Positions 24,336 through 37,170 are shown, counted from the stretch's first letter. The stretch: DNA of 64,000 bases from Nomascus leucogenys (GCF_006542625.1 NC_044385.1:46443969-46507968), one strand, 5' to 3'. The notes: a model not told the origin generated them from the letters alone. Program-made: numbers and translations.

Positions 24336-24640
24336 GGCCAGGCACAGTGGCTCATGCCTGTAATCCTAGCAGTTTGGGAGGCCGAGGCGGGTGGATCACT
24401 TGAGGTCAGGAGTTCGAGACCAGGCTGGCCAACATGATGAAACCCTGTCTCTACTAAAAATACAAAAACTAGCCAGACGTGGTGGCACAAGCCTGTAGCT
24501 CCAGCTCCTCGGGAGGCTGAGGCAAGAGAATCACTTGAACTCGGGAGGCAGAGATTGCAGTGAGCCGAGATCACGCCACTGCATTCCAGCCTGGGCAACA
24601 GAGCGAGACTCTGTCTCAAAAAGAAAAAAAAAAGAAAAAA
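24336..24640 (+). mobile_element. Alu element, + orientation
   Basis: Starts GGCCAGGCACAGTGGCTCAT and ends in an A-rich tail interrupted by G. Full-length AluS-like. Confidence 0.93.
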
Positions 24641-27147
24641 AATCCAAAGTGATAATGGGTGAAGTCTATTCAGCATCCTACAGTGGATTATTAAATTTTT
24701 AAATCTTAGTTGAGGAAACAGGTGTTTCAAATAATGTTCTGGACACTATTAGGAAACTTGTTTTCAATACAGGCCTCAAGTTTTAATTAAGTATTTAAGG
24801 TGGTTTCTTGAAAATAATTAAATAAAATGCTTAATTAAAAAAAAGTTCCCAAAGTTAAAATGGTCTCCTTAAGACATATTTAGGAAAAAAAAAAAAAAGA
24901 AACAACTTTACTTAAAAAGAAAAACAGTCTTATCACCTGTTAATTCTAATTCCTAAAATAACTCAAATCCCTTTCTTTTCTATGAAAAAAGAAACAACTG
25001 TACTTAGGGCCTCATCATTCTCACTAGCACAACAACCTGCTCTATCTGATGCACTCACCTCCAGTCCTGCCCTTCCGTGATCCCCACCTGACAGTCATCC
25101 ATGCAGCAATCCCAGTGATCCTGTCATAGTGCAAATCTCATCTGTAGTAGTTCAACTTAGTCATGCTGGTAGCCAGTGGGCTAAGTCTAGCTGGCAGACG
25201 TTTTGTTTTATTTCAATGCCTTTGAGCAGGTATACACCCCAAGCCCCACCACTCACTCTAGGCATTCACACCTGGCCCCTGTGAGACATCTGAATTCGCC
25301 AACCTCTGACCTACAGTATACAATCCAAATACTACAGCTGGTGTGATCTTTCTAAAATGCAAATGAGGCCATGCTTCTGCCCTGCTATGCTAAAAAAAAG
25401 AAAAAAAAACAGACCAAAACCTCTGTCTTCATAGAGCTTGAAGTGCTATGGAGATGAAATAAGGGACAGAAGAGAACATGGTGTGGTGAGGGCAGGGGAG
25501 CCTATTTCAGATAGGCTGGTCAAGGAAGACCCACACAGATGAGGGCACGTACTGTAAGGAAAGATGCGCTCCAGTCAAGGAGTGGGACAGAGGCTCTAGA
25601 AGGTGGATGGGCTGTCCCCGCCAGTATTTTCTCAGGCAAATGCTAGTTGTTTTTCAGGAATCAGCTCAAATGCCATTTCTCCAAGGAAACCTTTCCTACC
25701 GTTCCCAGGTGGAATGAAATTCCTCCTCCCATACATTCATATGCATATCTCAGCTATACTTTCATAATTCTGTCATCATTTGTGGACACTGTCCTCAAAA
25801 ATGTTCACTGAAAAACATTATCTGAAGGATAAATAGGCAGATATGATAAAGCACTCTTCATGAAACCCTCCTCTTTCTCTAACAACGAGGGATGGTATAT
25901 GAAATATATTCTTCAGGAAGAACAGGGTTTTGGAATCAAAGTCCAGGTTTACATTTCTCATGTGAGTGAAGTTGGACAAATTCCTTAGCCTGGCTGAAGC
26001 CACCATTTATGCACCAGTAAAGTGCTGGAAGGACCAAATATGAAAAGGCACATTTTAGCCCCAACCCAGTGAAAGCACATAGTCGGCCGTCAGTAAATAC
26101 TGCTTTTCCTTCCTCTTAAACTGCTTTCCATCATTTAGCTGCCAAAAGCAGGTGTTGCCACAAGAGGGCACTTTTAGCACAGCTGGAAAAGCATGGCTGC
26201 TTTGCCTTCTCAGATTAAACCAGCCACCATCTCATGCTTAAGCTTTAAATCCACAGTGGGTGAACAATGAATGAAAAATAACATTTGACAAGTATAGAGC
26301 AGTGATGTGTTTGGTGCTGCCAAGTCTATTACAGACAGACTTAAGGGAAACGAGAACCTGGCATGGTGGCGAAGAGCAAGGGTGTTCGAAGTCAGACTGA
26401 TTGGGGTTTGAATGCGGGTTCCCTGACCACACCGGGCAAGTGTGGCCTCTCTGAGCTTCATCTATAGATGCCAGGCCTCTACTAGAGGATGGGTGCTGGC
26501 ACCAGTGAACTCAGTCTGGCTTGATGGATGGATGAACCAATGGATACATAGGCCCCAAGTGATGAGAACTGTAGGAAAGAAGAATTGAAGTTACCTGGTA
26601 ACTGCTGACCCACTGTGGGCACACAATTGCACTAGCTCTGTGCTTTCTCCTCTCAGCAGTGCATCATCTATAGTGTTGCCCAATACTGACAGCCTATGCT
26701 TCAAGGAAGTCAAGTGAGACAAGAAGCTATCAAAAAGATGAATTCTAACTTCAACAAATTAGAAAAAAATCAGACTCTAAGAGGGTTTTTTAAGTTGATT
26801 AAAACACATGTGTTAAGGACAATCTCTTCAACAAATGGTGTTGGGAAAATGAAATATCCACATGGAAAAGAATGAAGTTGGACCCTTACTTTACAACATA
26901 TACAGAAATTAACTCAAAATGTATTCAAGATCTAAATTTAAGACGTAAAATTATAAAACTCACATTGGATTTGCCAGCATATCTTGGATATGCCACCAAA
27001 AGCACAGGCAACAAAAGTAAAATAACTGGACTACATAAAAATTTAAAACTTTGCTGTGCATCAAAGTCAATGGATATAATCAAAGGGGTGAAAAGGTAAC
27101 CTGTGGAATGACAGAAAGTATTTGCAAATAATATAACTGATAAAGAG

Positions 27148-27432
27148 GCTAGGCACAGCACCTTACACCTGGAATCCTAGCATTTTGGGAGGCCCAGGCA
27201 GGCAGATTGCTTGAGCCCAGGAGTTTGAGACCAGCCTGGGCAGCAATGGCAAAACCTCTTCTCTACAGAAAAATTAGCTGGGTGTGGTGGTATGCACCTC
27301 TACTCCACTACTCAGGAGGCTAGGGTAGGAGAATTTCTTGAGCCCAGGAGATTGAGGCTGCAGTGAGCTGTGATCATGCCACTGTGCTCCAGCCTGGGCG
27401 ACAGAGTGAGACTCTGTGTTAAAAAAAAAAAA
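27148..27432 (+). mobile_element. Alu element, + orientation, inside L1
   Basis: GAGGCTAGGCACAGCACCTT at the start; ends CTCTGTGTT followed by A12 and an (AT)n run. Old subfamily with several small deletions. Confidence 0.88.
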
Positions 27433-28019
27433 TATATATATATATATAATTAAGCCCCTTTAGATATATATCTCTATCTATATATATATTTAACCTCTTT
27501 AGATATAGATATATACACATACAGATATAGAGATGTATAAAGATGTATCTGTATATATATGCAGGTACCCTATATCTAAAGGGGTTAAATATGTATTTAC
27601 AACATATACAGAAATCAAAAATATATTCAAGATCCAAATTTAAGACATAAAATTACAAAATTCTTAGAAAACAGGAGGAAAGCTGTTAAATATATAGATC
27701 CTTAAATATATATTAATTTAATATAAATATTATTTATATATTGTTACTGTTAAATATAAATATATAAATATATATTTATATATATAAATATATATATTTA
27801 AATATAAATATATAAATATATATATTTAAATATAAATATATAAATATATATATTTAAATATAAATATATAAATATATATATTTAAATATAAATATATAAA
27901 TAATATATATTATATATTATATCTATAATATATATTATAGATATAATTTATAATATATAATTTATATATATAATTTATATTATAATTTATATTTATAATT
28001 TATATCTATAATTTATATA

Positions 28020-28054
<35 letters not shown>

Positions 28055-28066
28055 CCTTAGACATAT
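27433..28066. repeat. AT-rich palindrome-rich low-complexity tract with 28-bp minisatellite
   Basis: Nearly pure A/T over about 630 bp. TTTAAATATAAATATATAAA recurs at 27797, 27825, 27853 and 27881, an exact 28-bp period. A motif of the form TTAACCCCTTTAGATATA occurs directly near 27450 and 27491 and inverted near 27571 and 28067. A (TG)n run lies at 28020-28038. Confidence 0.9.
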
Positions 28067-28408
28067 ATATCTAAGGGGGTTAAAATCCAGAATATAAAGA
28101 ATTCTTACAACTCAGCAACACCTCATGCATATGAAAAGATGCTCAACATCACTAATCATTAGGAAAACACAAATCAAAACCAGAACAAGATTATCATATC
28201 ACATCCATTAGGATGGCTACAATCTGAAAAACAGAAAATAACAAGCGTTGGTGAGGATGTGCAGAAACTGGAACCCTTGTGCACTCTTGGTGGGATTCTA
28301 AAATGGGCCAGCCATAATGGAAAACAGTCTAGTGGTTTCTCAAAAAAATTAGAATTACCATATGATATAGCAATTTCACTTCTGAGTATATACCCAAAAG
28401 AAAAGGAA

Positions 28409-28731
28409 GTGGGATCTTGGCTGGGCACAGTGGCTCATGCCTGTAATTCCAACACTTCGGGAGGTGGAGGCGGGTGGATCACCTGAGGTCAGGAGTTCGA
28501 GACCAGCCTGACCAACATGATGAAACCCCATCTCTACTAAAAATACAAAAATTAGATGGGCATGGTGGTGCATGCCTGTAATCCCAGTCACTCTGGAGGC
28601 TAAGGCAGGAGAATCACTTGAACCCGGGAAGTAGAGGTTGCAGTGAGCCAAGATGGTGCCATTGCACTCCAGCCTGGGCAACAAGAGTGAAACTCCATCT
28701 AAAAAAACACACACAAAAAGGTGGGATCTTG
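28409..28731 (+). mobile_element. Alu element nested in L1 with exact 11-bp target duplication
   Basis: Body about 28420-28720, starting GGCTGGGCACAGTGGCTCAT. GTGGGATCTTG flanks it at 28409-28419 and 28721-28731; removing one copy restores a continuous L1 segment. Confidence 0.95.
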
Positions 28732-29220
28732 AAAAATATTTGTACACCCATGTTCATAGCAGAATTATTCACAATAGCCAAGAGGTAGCAGCAACCCAAG
28801 TACCCATCAACCAAAGGCTGGATAAACAAAACGGTACATATACAATGGAATATTATTCAGCCTTAAGAAGGAAGGAAACTCTGACATATGTTACACAACA
28901 TGGAATAACATCAAGGGCATTATGCTATGTGAAATAAGCCAGCCACGAAAAGACAAATATGGTACGATTCCACTTATATAAAATACCTAGAGTAGGCGCA
29001 TTCATAGAAACATAAAGAATGGTGGTTATCGATGACTGAGGTGAGGGGAAAACGGTGAGTTTCTGTTTAATGGGTATGGATTTTTAATTTTGCAAGGAAA
29101 CGTTCTAGAGATTGGTTGAACAACAACATGAATATATGTAACACTACTAAACTGTATGCTTAAAAATGTCTAAGATGGTATATTTTATGTCTATTTTACC
29201 ACAATCTTTTTCTTTAAAAA

Positions 29221-30504
29221 AGGTTTAATATGCTTCTCCCTCTGACACACCTTAATGTGCTTCCACCTCTGCTGAGTCTGCCTGTACCAAAATGCCTCTA
29301 ACTTGATGAGTAAAGCTACTCAGAAGCTTGGAAACCTGATAATGCAGCTGAAATGCCCTGAAAACAGAAAGATTAGCACTTCTTTCCTTCTAATTTACCA
29401 CAAGTATGCCACAAGACACTGGATATTCAGTTACACGTACTATTCATAAAAGCATTTGTATAGAAAACAGTATTTTCTGCATACGGAGTCTCAATCAACT
29501 AACAGGATAGGATGCCAACCTCTAAAATATGGGCAGACTTCTGGCTCTGGATTAGTCTCTGTATGCAGTTACAAAGGAATTTTAATACTTGTTTTCAGGA
29601 AAAAGTATTTATTTTACACCATTACAAAAATATTTAGGCACATAATTTTCATGTTTATGTCACCTGATTTACATACCTCAATTCCTCAGTACCTTTTAAC
29701 ACTAAAAATGGTCATTTGGTAAATAGACTCTAAAATGAAAAAATACTGTGAGAAGCTAACACCTGTAGACAAAAATCAGTTGATCATCAGCATGAGAAAG
29801 AAAACATTTGTGAAAAAAATAATCTCTAAAAACATTTTTGTGAGACAATAAATCTAACCAGTAGATTTCTTTCTAAAAAGTATTTTCAAAGAACAAAGCT
29901 TTAAAAAAAAAAAAAAAACTACAACACTGTAAACTATATCCTCATACCATGAAGCAGCATCCTGAAAGTAAGACCTAGAAGACTGGCTTAGAAAACAGTA
30001 ATGGTGCCAGGGACTCACAATATATGACAACTGAGGCAGGCCTGGAAGCAGGGGCAGCATGGGGTCAAGTGCTTTCAATTCAGAGAGGAGAAAAGGAACG
30101 CTGGCCTTTCCAGGAGCCATCTTAAGGTGAGAAACTGAGAAAGACTTAACTGAATTGCCATTCTAAAATGTAATTATCTTTCTTTAAGATAGAAAATAAT
30201 CTTCCTGGCCGGACATGTGGCATACACCTGTAATCCCAGCACTTTGGGAGGCTGAGACAGAAGGGTTACTTGAGGCCAGGAGTTTGAGACCAGTCTGGCA
30301 ACAGAGTGAGACCCTGTCTTTACCAGGAAAAAAAAAAAAAAAAAAAAAAAAAAGGAAGAAACGAGTCAGGCGTAATGGCACATGCCTATAGTCGTAGCTA
30401 CTTAGCAGGCTAAGGCAGGAGGATCACTTGAGCCTAGGAGTTTGAGACTGTGGTGAGCTGCTATGATTACGCCATTACACTCCAGCCTGGCTGGCGACAG
30501 AGCA

Positions 30505-30558
<54 letters not shown>

Positions 30559-33500
30559 GGGGGAGTAGGGACAAGAAAATAATTTTCCTTTATTAAAATG
30601 TACCATCACAATATAAAAGCAATTTTGTTCTTTTTTTAAAAATAGGTAGAATCACCTGCATCATGTAATGGCCATAATTGTGTCCAGTAGATATTTTTAA
30701 AAAAGAAAAGACAGTGAACAGAAACTGCAACCTAAGGATTCTAGAGGCAATGAGATACAGGGTCCTGTTTTTCAGGATATACCATATTGCCCAAGCCTCT
30801 AGCATTTACGGAGCATAAATTAAGAATCTTGTTTTGCCTTGAGTCTCACCATGAAATAATGACACGGTAGCCACATTTGCTGAGTGCCTAATATGTACCA
30901 GGCATTGTGCTAAGTAGTTTCATATCCGTGTCTCATTTATTCTGAACTTTTTTCCTCAGGGAGAGAAAAATCAATTACAGTCTTGTTCATAGGGAAAACC
31001 AAACTTAGGGAAAGCAAGAACATCTACAGTAGAGGAGGAGGCCTCAAGCTACTTACAGAATTCTAAGAGCTGTGTTGCTATCTCAGAGCTAGAAGATTAA
31101 CTAATATGAGTTACAAAAGTCCTCTCAGATTAAAAAAATGCTTTAGCTGTGTGGGGCACCCCTAAAATCAGTGATACTCATAGCTGTGCAGGCAGCTCTT
31201 GGTTACAAAATCACGGACTCCTTTCATCTGTCTCCTTTCTCCCACTCAGGGTCCAGGTTACCATATCTGGCGAAAGAATTACACACTCCTTGAAAGCAAG
31301 AACCATGTCTTGTTTATCTTTTTTCCAGAGCTTAGCAAAATACTTGGCATACAACAGCTGCTCACTAAATCTTTGCTCACTGAACGAGGCTGTAAAGCAA
31401 GGCAGGCCCAAAGTCCTGGGGTGCCATTTCAAACCAATTCAATGTGAAACTCCACTGTTTCTCCGTGAGGATCCTGCACCAGCTGTACTGACCAAAACCC
31501 TCCATGGATTCTTGATAAAACAGGACTACCAAAAGCGTGTAAATGCACTTTTTAAAAAAAAACTAGGTGCAAACTGGAGCCTATAAATGATTGACTCATA
31601 AAGTCCACAGCCACATGGGGCAATTAAAACTCAACGGGACATGTTGGCAATGTGTGGCCTGGCCAACTAGGGTTATTCCAATCCATTTAGCCTTGACTAG
31701 AAGCAGACTGGCCAAAGAGGGCCTCACCTACATTGAACAGGAGCCACTAGTCATAGAATTTGTCTTTTGGAATACCACAGCTCATCTGTCTCAGTGGGAA
31801 AATTAAGGATTTAACTCTGTATTGCCTCTTTTTCTCCCAGGAGGCAGTTAACAGGACAAGGAATTTCTGCCTAGTAAATATCAAACACGGGGCAAAAACC
31901 AGACTTTCTGGGAGGTGCCACAGTACCAGGTAAATCCCCAGCATATTATAACACGCCTGCAATAATCAAAACACAAACTCCAAAAGACTATTCAGTCTCC
32001 AGCTTGTTCACCCTGCTCCATCTTGCAATGCTGGTTAGCGGCTGAAGGAGGCATCCAGGAAGCAGAACACAGACAGGGCAGAAGTTGCTGTACTGCTCTG
32101 GTCAGCCAGAAGTTTCAGCATAAGCCAGGGCTCCCAAGGCACAGAAGCCTGTCACGTGCATTTAGTGAAGCTGTAACTACACAATGTTCTCAAATACTCC
32201 TGAAGAGGTGACAGATCTCCTAGGGAACACGACCCCCAAGAGGCAGTTCAACTCCTGGTGGGGCTCTAGCCCAACACCTGTTAAAGACACCCAAAAGCCT
32301 TTCATGAAGAAATATTCTACAACAAAAATTATTCAAAGGTCCCTCCTTCATGTTGCTGACAGAAGGAACAGAATCACTAAAAATAGCTCTCACTATGCCC
32401 TTTCACTGTACCTAAGCAAAACCAGGAAGTGTTGGCAACATTTACAGCCAGAAGTGCATTACCAAGTAAAGTCAGCCTGGAAGTGGGATAAGGGTTCCAG
32501 GACAGGGTAACCTGTCACTCTTCCTGATTTGCAAAGCATGCTCCTCTCTGACACCAAATTCAATCAACTGCTTGCTTTTTTGAAAGTGCTCAAGTGAACT
32601 CAGGATCTGTTTCCTTACTCCCTCAGAGGGGAAGGGCGGTTAATTAAATAGCCGCATAGTTCAATAAAAAGGACATAGGTTTGATGTGTTAGCAAGTCAT
32701 CCTTCTCTGAGTTTTGTTTTCTCATTGGTAAAATAGGGAGAGTAAGACCCATATGACACAAGATAATATCCTTTACTCTCAGTGGAATTTTCTCAGGTCA
32801 GAAGATGCTAGAAAAAAGTGAGTCTAAGGCTCTTAATGAAGCTTGTAACTTGGGAGTTGGCTGCAGGGATAATTCTAGGGACACAGCACCACCAGCCAAG
32901 CTTTAGTAAAGACAAACCAAAAGAGAAAGACAGGAATATGAAAATGATCTCAATATAAATTTGCAAATCAAAAAAAAAATCAAAACCCTAACTGTTTAGT
33001 TCAACAGAGTCCAGTGGATTCCAAACCCAATGAAATAGACACTGGTGTGTGCATTAGTGCAAAGGTACCAAATCTCTTGCACACTGGCTGCACAACTGGC
33101 CTGAGCAAACACACTAATCCTCGAAGTCAATGGATATCTCTGAGTCAAGTCATAGGATTATGTTTGAGTTAACACCTCCACCCTCCAGATTACCCCAAGA
33201 GGCAATTTAGGCAGTGCCCATTCACAGCTGCTCTCCCAAAATGCAGCATTGGTTTTGAGAGTTGGCAAGCTCAGTAGATGAGCCAAGGGACATATGATGT
33301 AGGTGAGAATGTTGAAAGGAGGGAAGTTTGCTCATTGCTCATGCCATTTAAGAAGGAAGATGATAGCTCTAACACTGACACTGCCAGAGAAAAACCAACC
33401 ATTGACAATACAAAGCCGTCTAACCAGCCTTTCCCCTCAAACCAATAAATTCAGAAATGTGGGACCTCATCATACTCATCCAAAGAGCAACCAAACCCAA

Positions 33501-34565
33501 AGGAAGGAGGCAAGGGAAAACAGACGTGCCTGTCTGCAATTCTCACTTAGAGAGGAAGTCAATGCTGAGCTGCACTGGTTTACAAAACACAGCTCTTTAC
33601 TTGTACCTCATCTCACATTGCAGCATTTGGATTCACACTATTGCCGGGTAGGTAGGGCAGGTGTTTTTAATCCAATTTAGAGATTTGCAGCTTTTGAGTG
33701 CTGAAACAACTTACTCCTAGTGACATCTTCTGAATGGATTAACAGAGCTAAATTCTCACTATGGCAGGAGTGAGATGTTTCAACTACCTCTGCAAACATC
33801 TCTGTATCCCCAGCATTTAGCACAATGCCTGGCACATATACTTAAAACATTTTAGTTGAATCAATAAATCAAATAGATGAAAAATTAGTAAAAGGCCTAC
33901 TTTCTCACCCCCTTCATTATCCCCATTCTACACAACAAAAAAAGAACATGTTTTCAAGGAATGCACTCTGCTCATCCTATGAAAGTCAGGGAAGCCAACA
34001 TAGATAGCAATACACTTCAAAGCCCCACATATTTTTATAGTGCCAAAGTTGTTTTCCTTGGCAAATGGAATGATGATATGATGAAGACAATGCAATCATA
34101 AGAAATAAGATTCAAAGAAGAGAAATTTCACATATTCGTCTGCATTTCCAGCAGAGGAAAGGCTAAACTGCCTCCAGATGCAGCAACAATTTGAATGATG
34201 AAGCTCCAGTTGGCAAACATTATATATGCAGCTCTCAGGGACACCTGGATATCAAATTATGAAATAAAACACTTTCGAAACACTGATGTTTCACTGTCGG
34301 CATAGAAGAAAAATAAATTAAAAAGCCCAGTACATTTTCCAGTCTGATATAAATTAATTCAAACAACATATTTAAAATAGAGTCAATTATAAGTTTCTCT
34401 CATCATAAAATTTTAAAAGGCAGCAATCAATCCTCAGATTGTACAAGTGCAAAGGAATGGTTATTTCCTCCATAATCAAGACATCTCAGTGTCTGTGTAG
34501 GAATTGCCAGTGTTCTGAGTTGATTAAAAACTTAGGCCTACGTATCAGATGAAGCAATCCTCTGG
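29221..34565 (-). other. SLC35D1: Downstream flank and probable 3'UTR of SLC35D1
   Basis: Runs from the SLC35D1 stop codon towards the intergenic region. Part of it must be the 3'UTR, but I cannot fix the end. AATAAA on the minus strand (TTTATT on +) occurs at 30937-30942, 30589-30594 and 29608-29613. Repeats include an Alu with a T42 tract (30191-30589) and MIR/L2-like fragments near 30860-30950, 31290-31380, 32650-32750 and 33790-33850. The region 33880-34560 is unique sequence. No independent gene is supported. Confidence 0.55.
30191..30589 (+). mobile_element. Alu element with internal A26 and a T42 tract before its tail
   Basis: Alu body 30207-30508, with a 26-A middle linker (30328-30353). 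The 3' end reads GAGCAAGAC and then 42 T (30509-30550) instead of CTCTGTCTC plus A. An A5 and a G-rich stretch follow, then the target duplication: AGAAAATAATCTTCCT at 30191-30206 and AGAAAATAATTTTCCT at 30574-30589, with one mismatch. Confidence 0.9.
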
Positions 34566-34674
34566 TCACACTGCTCCTTTCCCCTTAATGTCCAGCTTGT
34601 TATTAGCCTCTGACTGTTTGCTCAGCTGCTCTTCAGTGAAAGTGATATAGGAATACACCAGGCTCCCAGCAATG
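34566..34674 (-). CDS. SLC35D1: SLC35D1 terminal coding exon
   Basis: On the minus strand the acceptor TTTTGCAG precedes C|ATT GCT; the first base completes a Ser codon. The translation is IAGSLVYSYITFTEEQ, then LSKQSEANNKLDIKGKGAV, then TGA at 34566-34568. IAGSLVYSYITF is the end of the last membrane helix; the hydrophilic Lys-containing tail faces the cytosol. I recognise this as the C-terminus of SLC35D1 (UGTREL7), an ER transporter that exchanges UDP-glucuronic acid and UDP-N-acetylgalactosamine, needed for chondroitin sulphate and linked to Schneckenbecken dysplasia when lost. A tail with Lys at -4 and -6 could aid ER retention, but that is inference. Together the four exons here encode the last 112 residues of a protein of roughly 355. 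Confidence 0.95.
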
Positions 34675-36267
34675 CTGCAAAACAGAAAACCACTATCAGA
34701 GATGGAGGAAGGGAGGGTTTTAGTGTAAACACTCTACTCGGTAAAAAAACTGACACCAAAAAATTAGATGAAGGGTAAAGTTTCACAGTGGGGAAATTCA
34801 TACAATGAAGCACTATGCATCTATTAAAATGGTATAAAATAAAAACAGGCATTGACACATTAAATTTTATAAGACAGTTTAAATCTTTATGAGAAAATGT
34901 ATCATAAAACATCAAGCATTGTCTAATCCCATTTTATTTAAATGAACATCAATATGTATATGAATATGCACTGGAATAGACAAAAGTCTGTAAGGAACAC
35001 ACCAAGAATATTAACAGTGGTTACAGCTGGATGCTGACATTACAGGTAAATTTTTACTTGTATTTTTTTGCATTTTGAAAAATAGGCATTAATAGGAAAC
35101 ATCCCAAATTAGTTAAATATGCAGACCCTAGGAGATTCACAGAGCTGATTTTTCTCTGACTAAAAGCAAGTTCACAGTAGGGAACTTATCATCTGGGCCA
35201 TCAGCCTATGACAGGTGGTTGCTGGTACCCGTCACTTATCCATTGCACCTACCACCAGGAAGGATCCCTCTTTGGTGACAGTGATTACTTGGTCCATTCT
35301 CTGTGGGGACCTCAAACTCACCTAGGATACACAGCCTCCTACCCTATTCACTAAGTGGAAAGTAGGCTGGAGGAGCTCACAGATCCGACCACTCCTGCCC
35401 TGCCCTCCCTGGCTCTTCCACTGAGACTGCCACCCAGGACTCCCTTGGATTTCAGCCAGCTGGATGCCTGACCTGGGCTCCAATTCTTCTGCCCTGGTTT
35501 TGGCCCTCATCTTCTGCCTGACCACTTGACTCATGAACTTGCCACTTATTTGAAATTAGTTCTGTTCTCCTCTGGGCTCTGACATCAGCCCCAGACCAGC
35601 TGCAGAAGGGTGAGAGATGCCTAGCTCTTGTTCCCACTAGGAAGAAAGCGGGATCAGGCACTGGCGCTTGTTCTTTACTGCACACGCTCGCATAATACTA
35701 GCCATTCTCTGAGACTCCAATCAACCCAAAATAAAGCCTTTTCCAATTTAACCTTCCCAACCAGATTCTTCCTTTTTCTCATCTGCACCTCACAGCACTT
35801 AAGAACAATCAAATTATTAAAGTCTACCTGTCAAGCATTTTATTTACATTTCCTGTTTTTGCAATATTCCTGCAAGGTACAATATCCCTCCAAGGTGTCC
35901 ATTTTATAGATGAGGAAAGTCCCAGAATCATAAGATAAATTGCTCAGGGTCACAAAGCATCCTAATGATGGACCAGAATAAAACCTAGGTTAGTCTTTCT
36001 CCACTCCAACTGCTGCCTCCCTTATGACCCTTGTGCCACAGAATATTAGTTATCCATCCTCACTTTGTCCTTATCATCTTGTTAATTTCCCATGGCCTTA
36101 ATTCTTTTAGCTGTACAGAGTCTCTTGCAATTGGCCTGGCACTTTTTAGCAACACAGTTAAGTTCGGCAACTGCTGAATTGAGTATCCCCTATCACCCCA
36201 CTTGAGGAAAGGGGCCTCATGAACCCAATTCTTACACTTTTTTTGTCTTTTTCCCCCCTTTCTGTGG

Positions 36268-36381
36268 AAAACAGGGTCTCACTATATTGCCCAGGCAGGT
36301 CGTGAACTCCTGGGCTCAAGCTATCCTCCCGCCTCTACCTCCCTAAGAGCTAGGATTACAGGTGTGAGCCACTGCGCCTAG
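36268..36381 (-). mobile_element. Alu left-monomer fragment, - orientation
   Basis: CAGGGTCTCACTATATTGCC to GAGCCACTGCGCCTAGC without a second arm; a free-monomer or truncated old Alu. Confidence 0.8.
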
Positions 36382-36975
36382 CATGAACCCAATTCTTATG
36401 CCAATGTTCATAGAGCTTCATCTTTTCCTTCATCTAGCAGCTTTTTCCCATTTAATTTTTTCTGGAATTTGATATGACTCTCCTAGAAACTTTTCTGGCT
36501 TTTCTAGTACCTCAGGTAGATTACTTCCCTGGTAGCTGGCCTGGACCCAAGAAGATGGCTTACTGAAGTCTTTTTTGACTGAAGCTAAAAGTTTTTTAAG
36601 GTTCACATGTACATCCATCCACATGACAGTCAATTTCCCTTTGCCTCCAAACCCAACCCAAAACAAAGTAGAAGGGCTACCTCTCCTTTCTTTCATCCTA
36701 CCTTCCTCTAGCTTCCCCTTCCCACAACAACCTAAAAAATAAAAATGCTTTCTCATTTTTCCTGTTAAGATGATCTTTGATGTTCATATTAACCCTATTT
36801 AAACTGGATAGGAATACTGGGGAAGCACAGGATAGAAGAAGACAAAGAATGTCCTGGAATTTATTCCAGGCTTAGCCCTAATGATAATTCCAGACCCTAT
36901 ATTCCCAGCATAGTCAGTGTATTAAAAAAACATTGACTCTACAGTTTGGTCTTGGTTCAAATCCTGAATGCACTA

Positions 36976-37170
36976 TAGGTTGAGTATCTCTTATCTAAAA
37001 TGCTTGGGACCAGAAGTGTTTCCAATTTCAAATTTTGGAATATCTGCATTATACTTACCAGCCGAGCATCCAAATCCCAAATCTGAAATGTTCCAAAGAG
37101 CATTTCCTTTGAGCGTCCTGTTAGCATTCAAAAATTCCAGATTTTGGAGCATTGTGGATCACAGATGTTC
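36976..37170 (+). mobile_element. Tigger-like (pogo) DNA transposon remnant
   Basis: GGTTGAGTATCTCTTATCTA followed by 'aaatgcttgggaccagaagtgttt' and 'ttttggaatatctgcat' is the familiar head of a primate Tigger-type MER element. A related copy lies at about 40411-40619. Confidence 0.6.

Larger units (their letters stand above)
17942..26800. other. Intergenic DNA between the convergent genes, first part
   Basis: No gene supported. Contains Alus at 19390-19682 (-), 20199-20495 (-) and 24336-24640 (+), an exact 44-bp tandem duplication (21044-21131), MIR-like fragments near 21888-22000, 25920-26100 and 26370-26470, and otherwise unassigned unique sequence. Open frames in this stretch are short, with no domain or codon signal. 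Confidence 0.75.
26815..29220 (+). mobile_element. L1 3'-region fragment, + orientation, heavily interrupted
   Basis: L1 ORF2/3'-end wording at 26815-27140 (CTTCAACAAATGGTGTTGGG), 27590-27690, 28084-28418 (ACATCACTAATCATTAGG) and 28732-29220 (GCAGAATTATTCACAATAGC). It is interrupted by Alus at 27148-27432 and 28420-28720 and by an AT-rich patch. Stop codons and deletions throughout, so it is a dead copy. Confidence 0.85.

Noticed and set aside
24236..24730. 164-codon open frame on the - strand
   Set aside because: The translation is the standard antisense Alu peptide (LECSGVISAHCNL type) through the Alu at 24336.
27780..27905. Regular 28-bp repeats resembling a CRISPR array
   Set aside because: The units are contiguous A/T sequence without spacers, in a vertebrate genome.
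31149..31586. 145-codon open frame on the + strand
   Set aside because: No domain, no Kozak context or splice support, overlaps an old L2/MIR-like fragment, and lies antisense to the probable SLC35D1 3' region.
33303..33680. 125-codon open frame on the + strand
   Set aside because: Composition is not protein-like, no family is recognised, and it is isolated without neighbouring exons.
34622..34915. 97-codon minus-strand frame overlapping the SLC35D1 last exon
   Set aside because: It is in a different frame from the transporter and crosses the acceptor into the intron.
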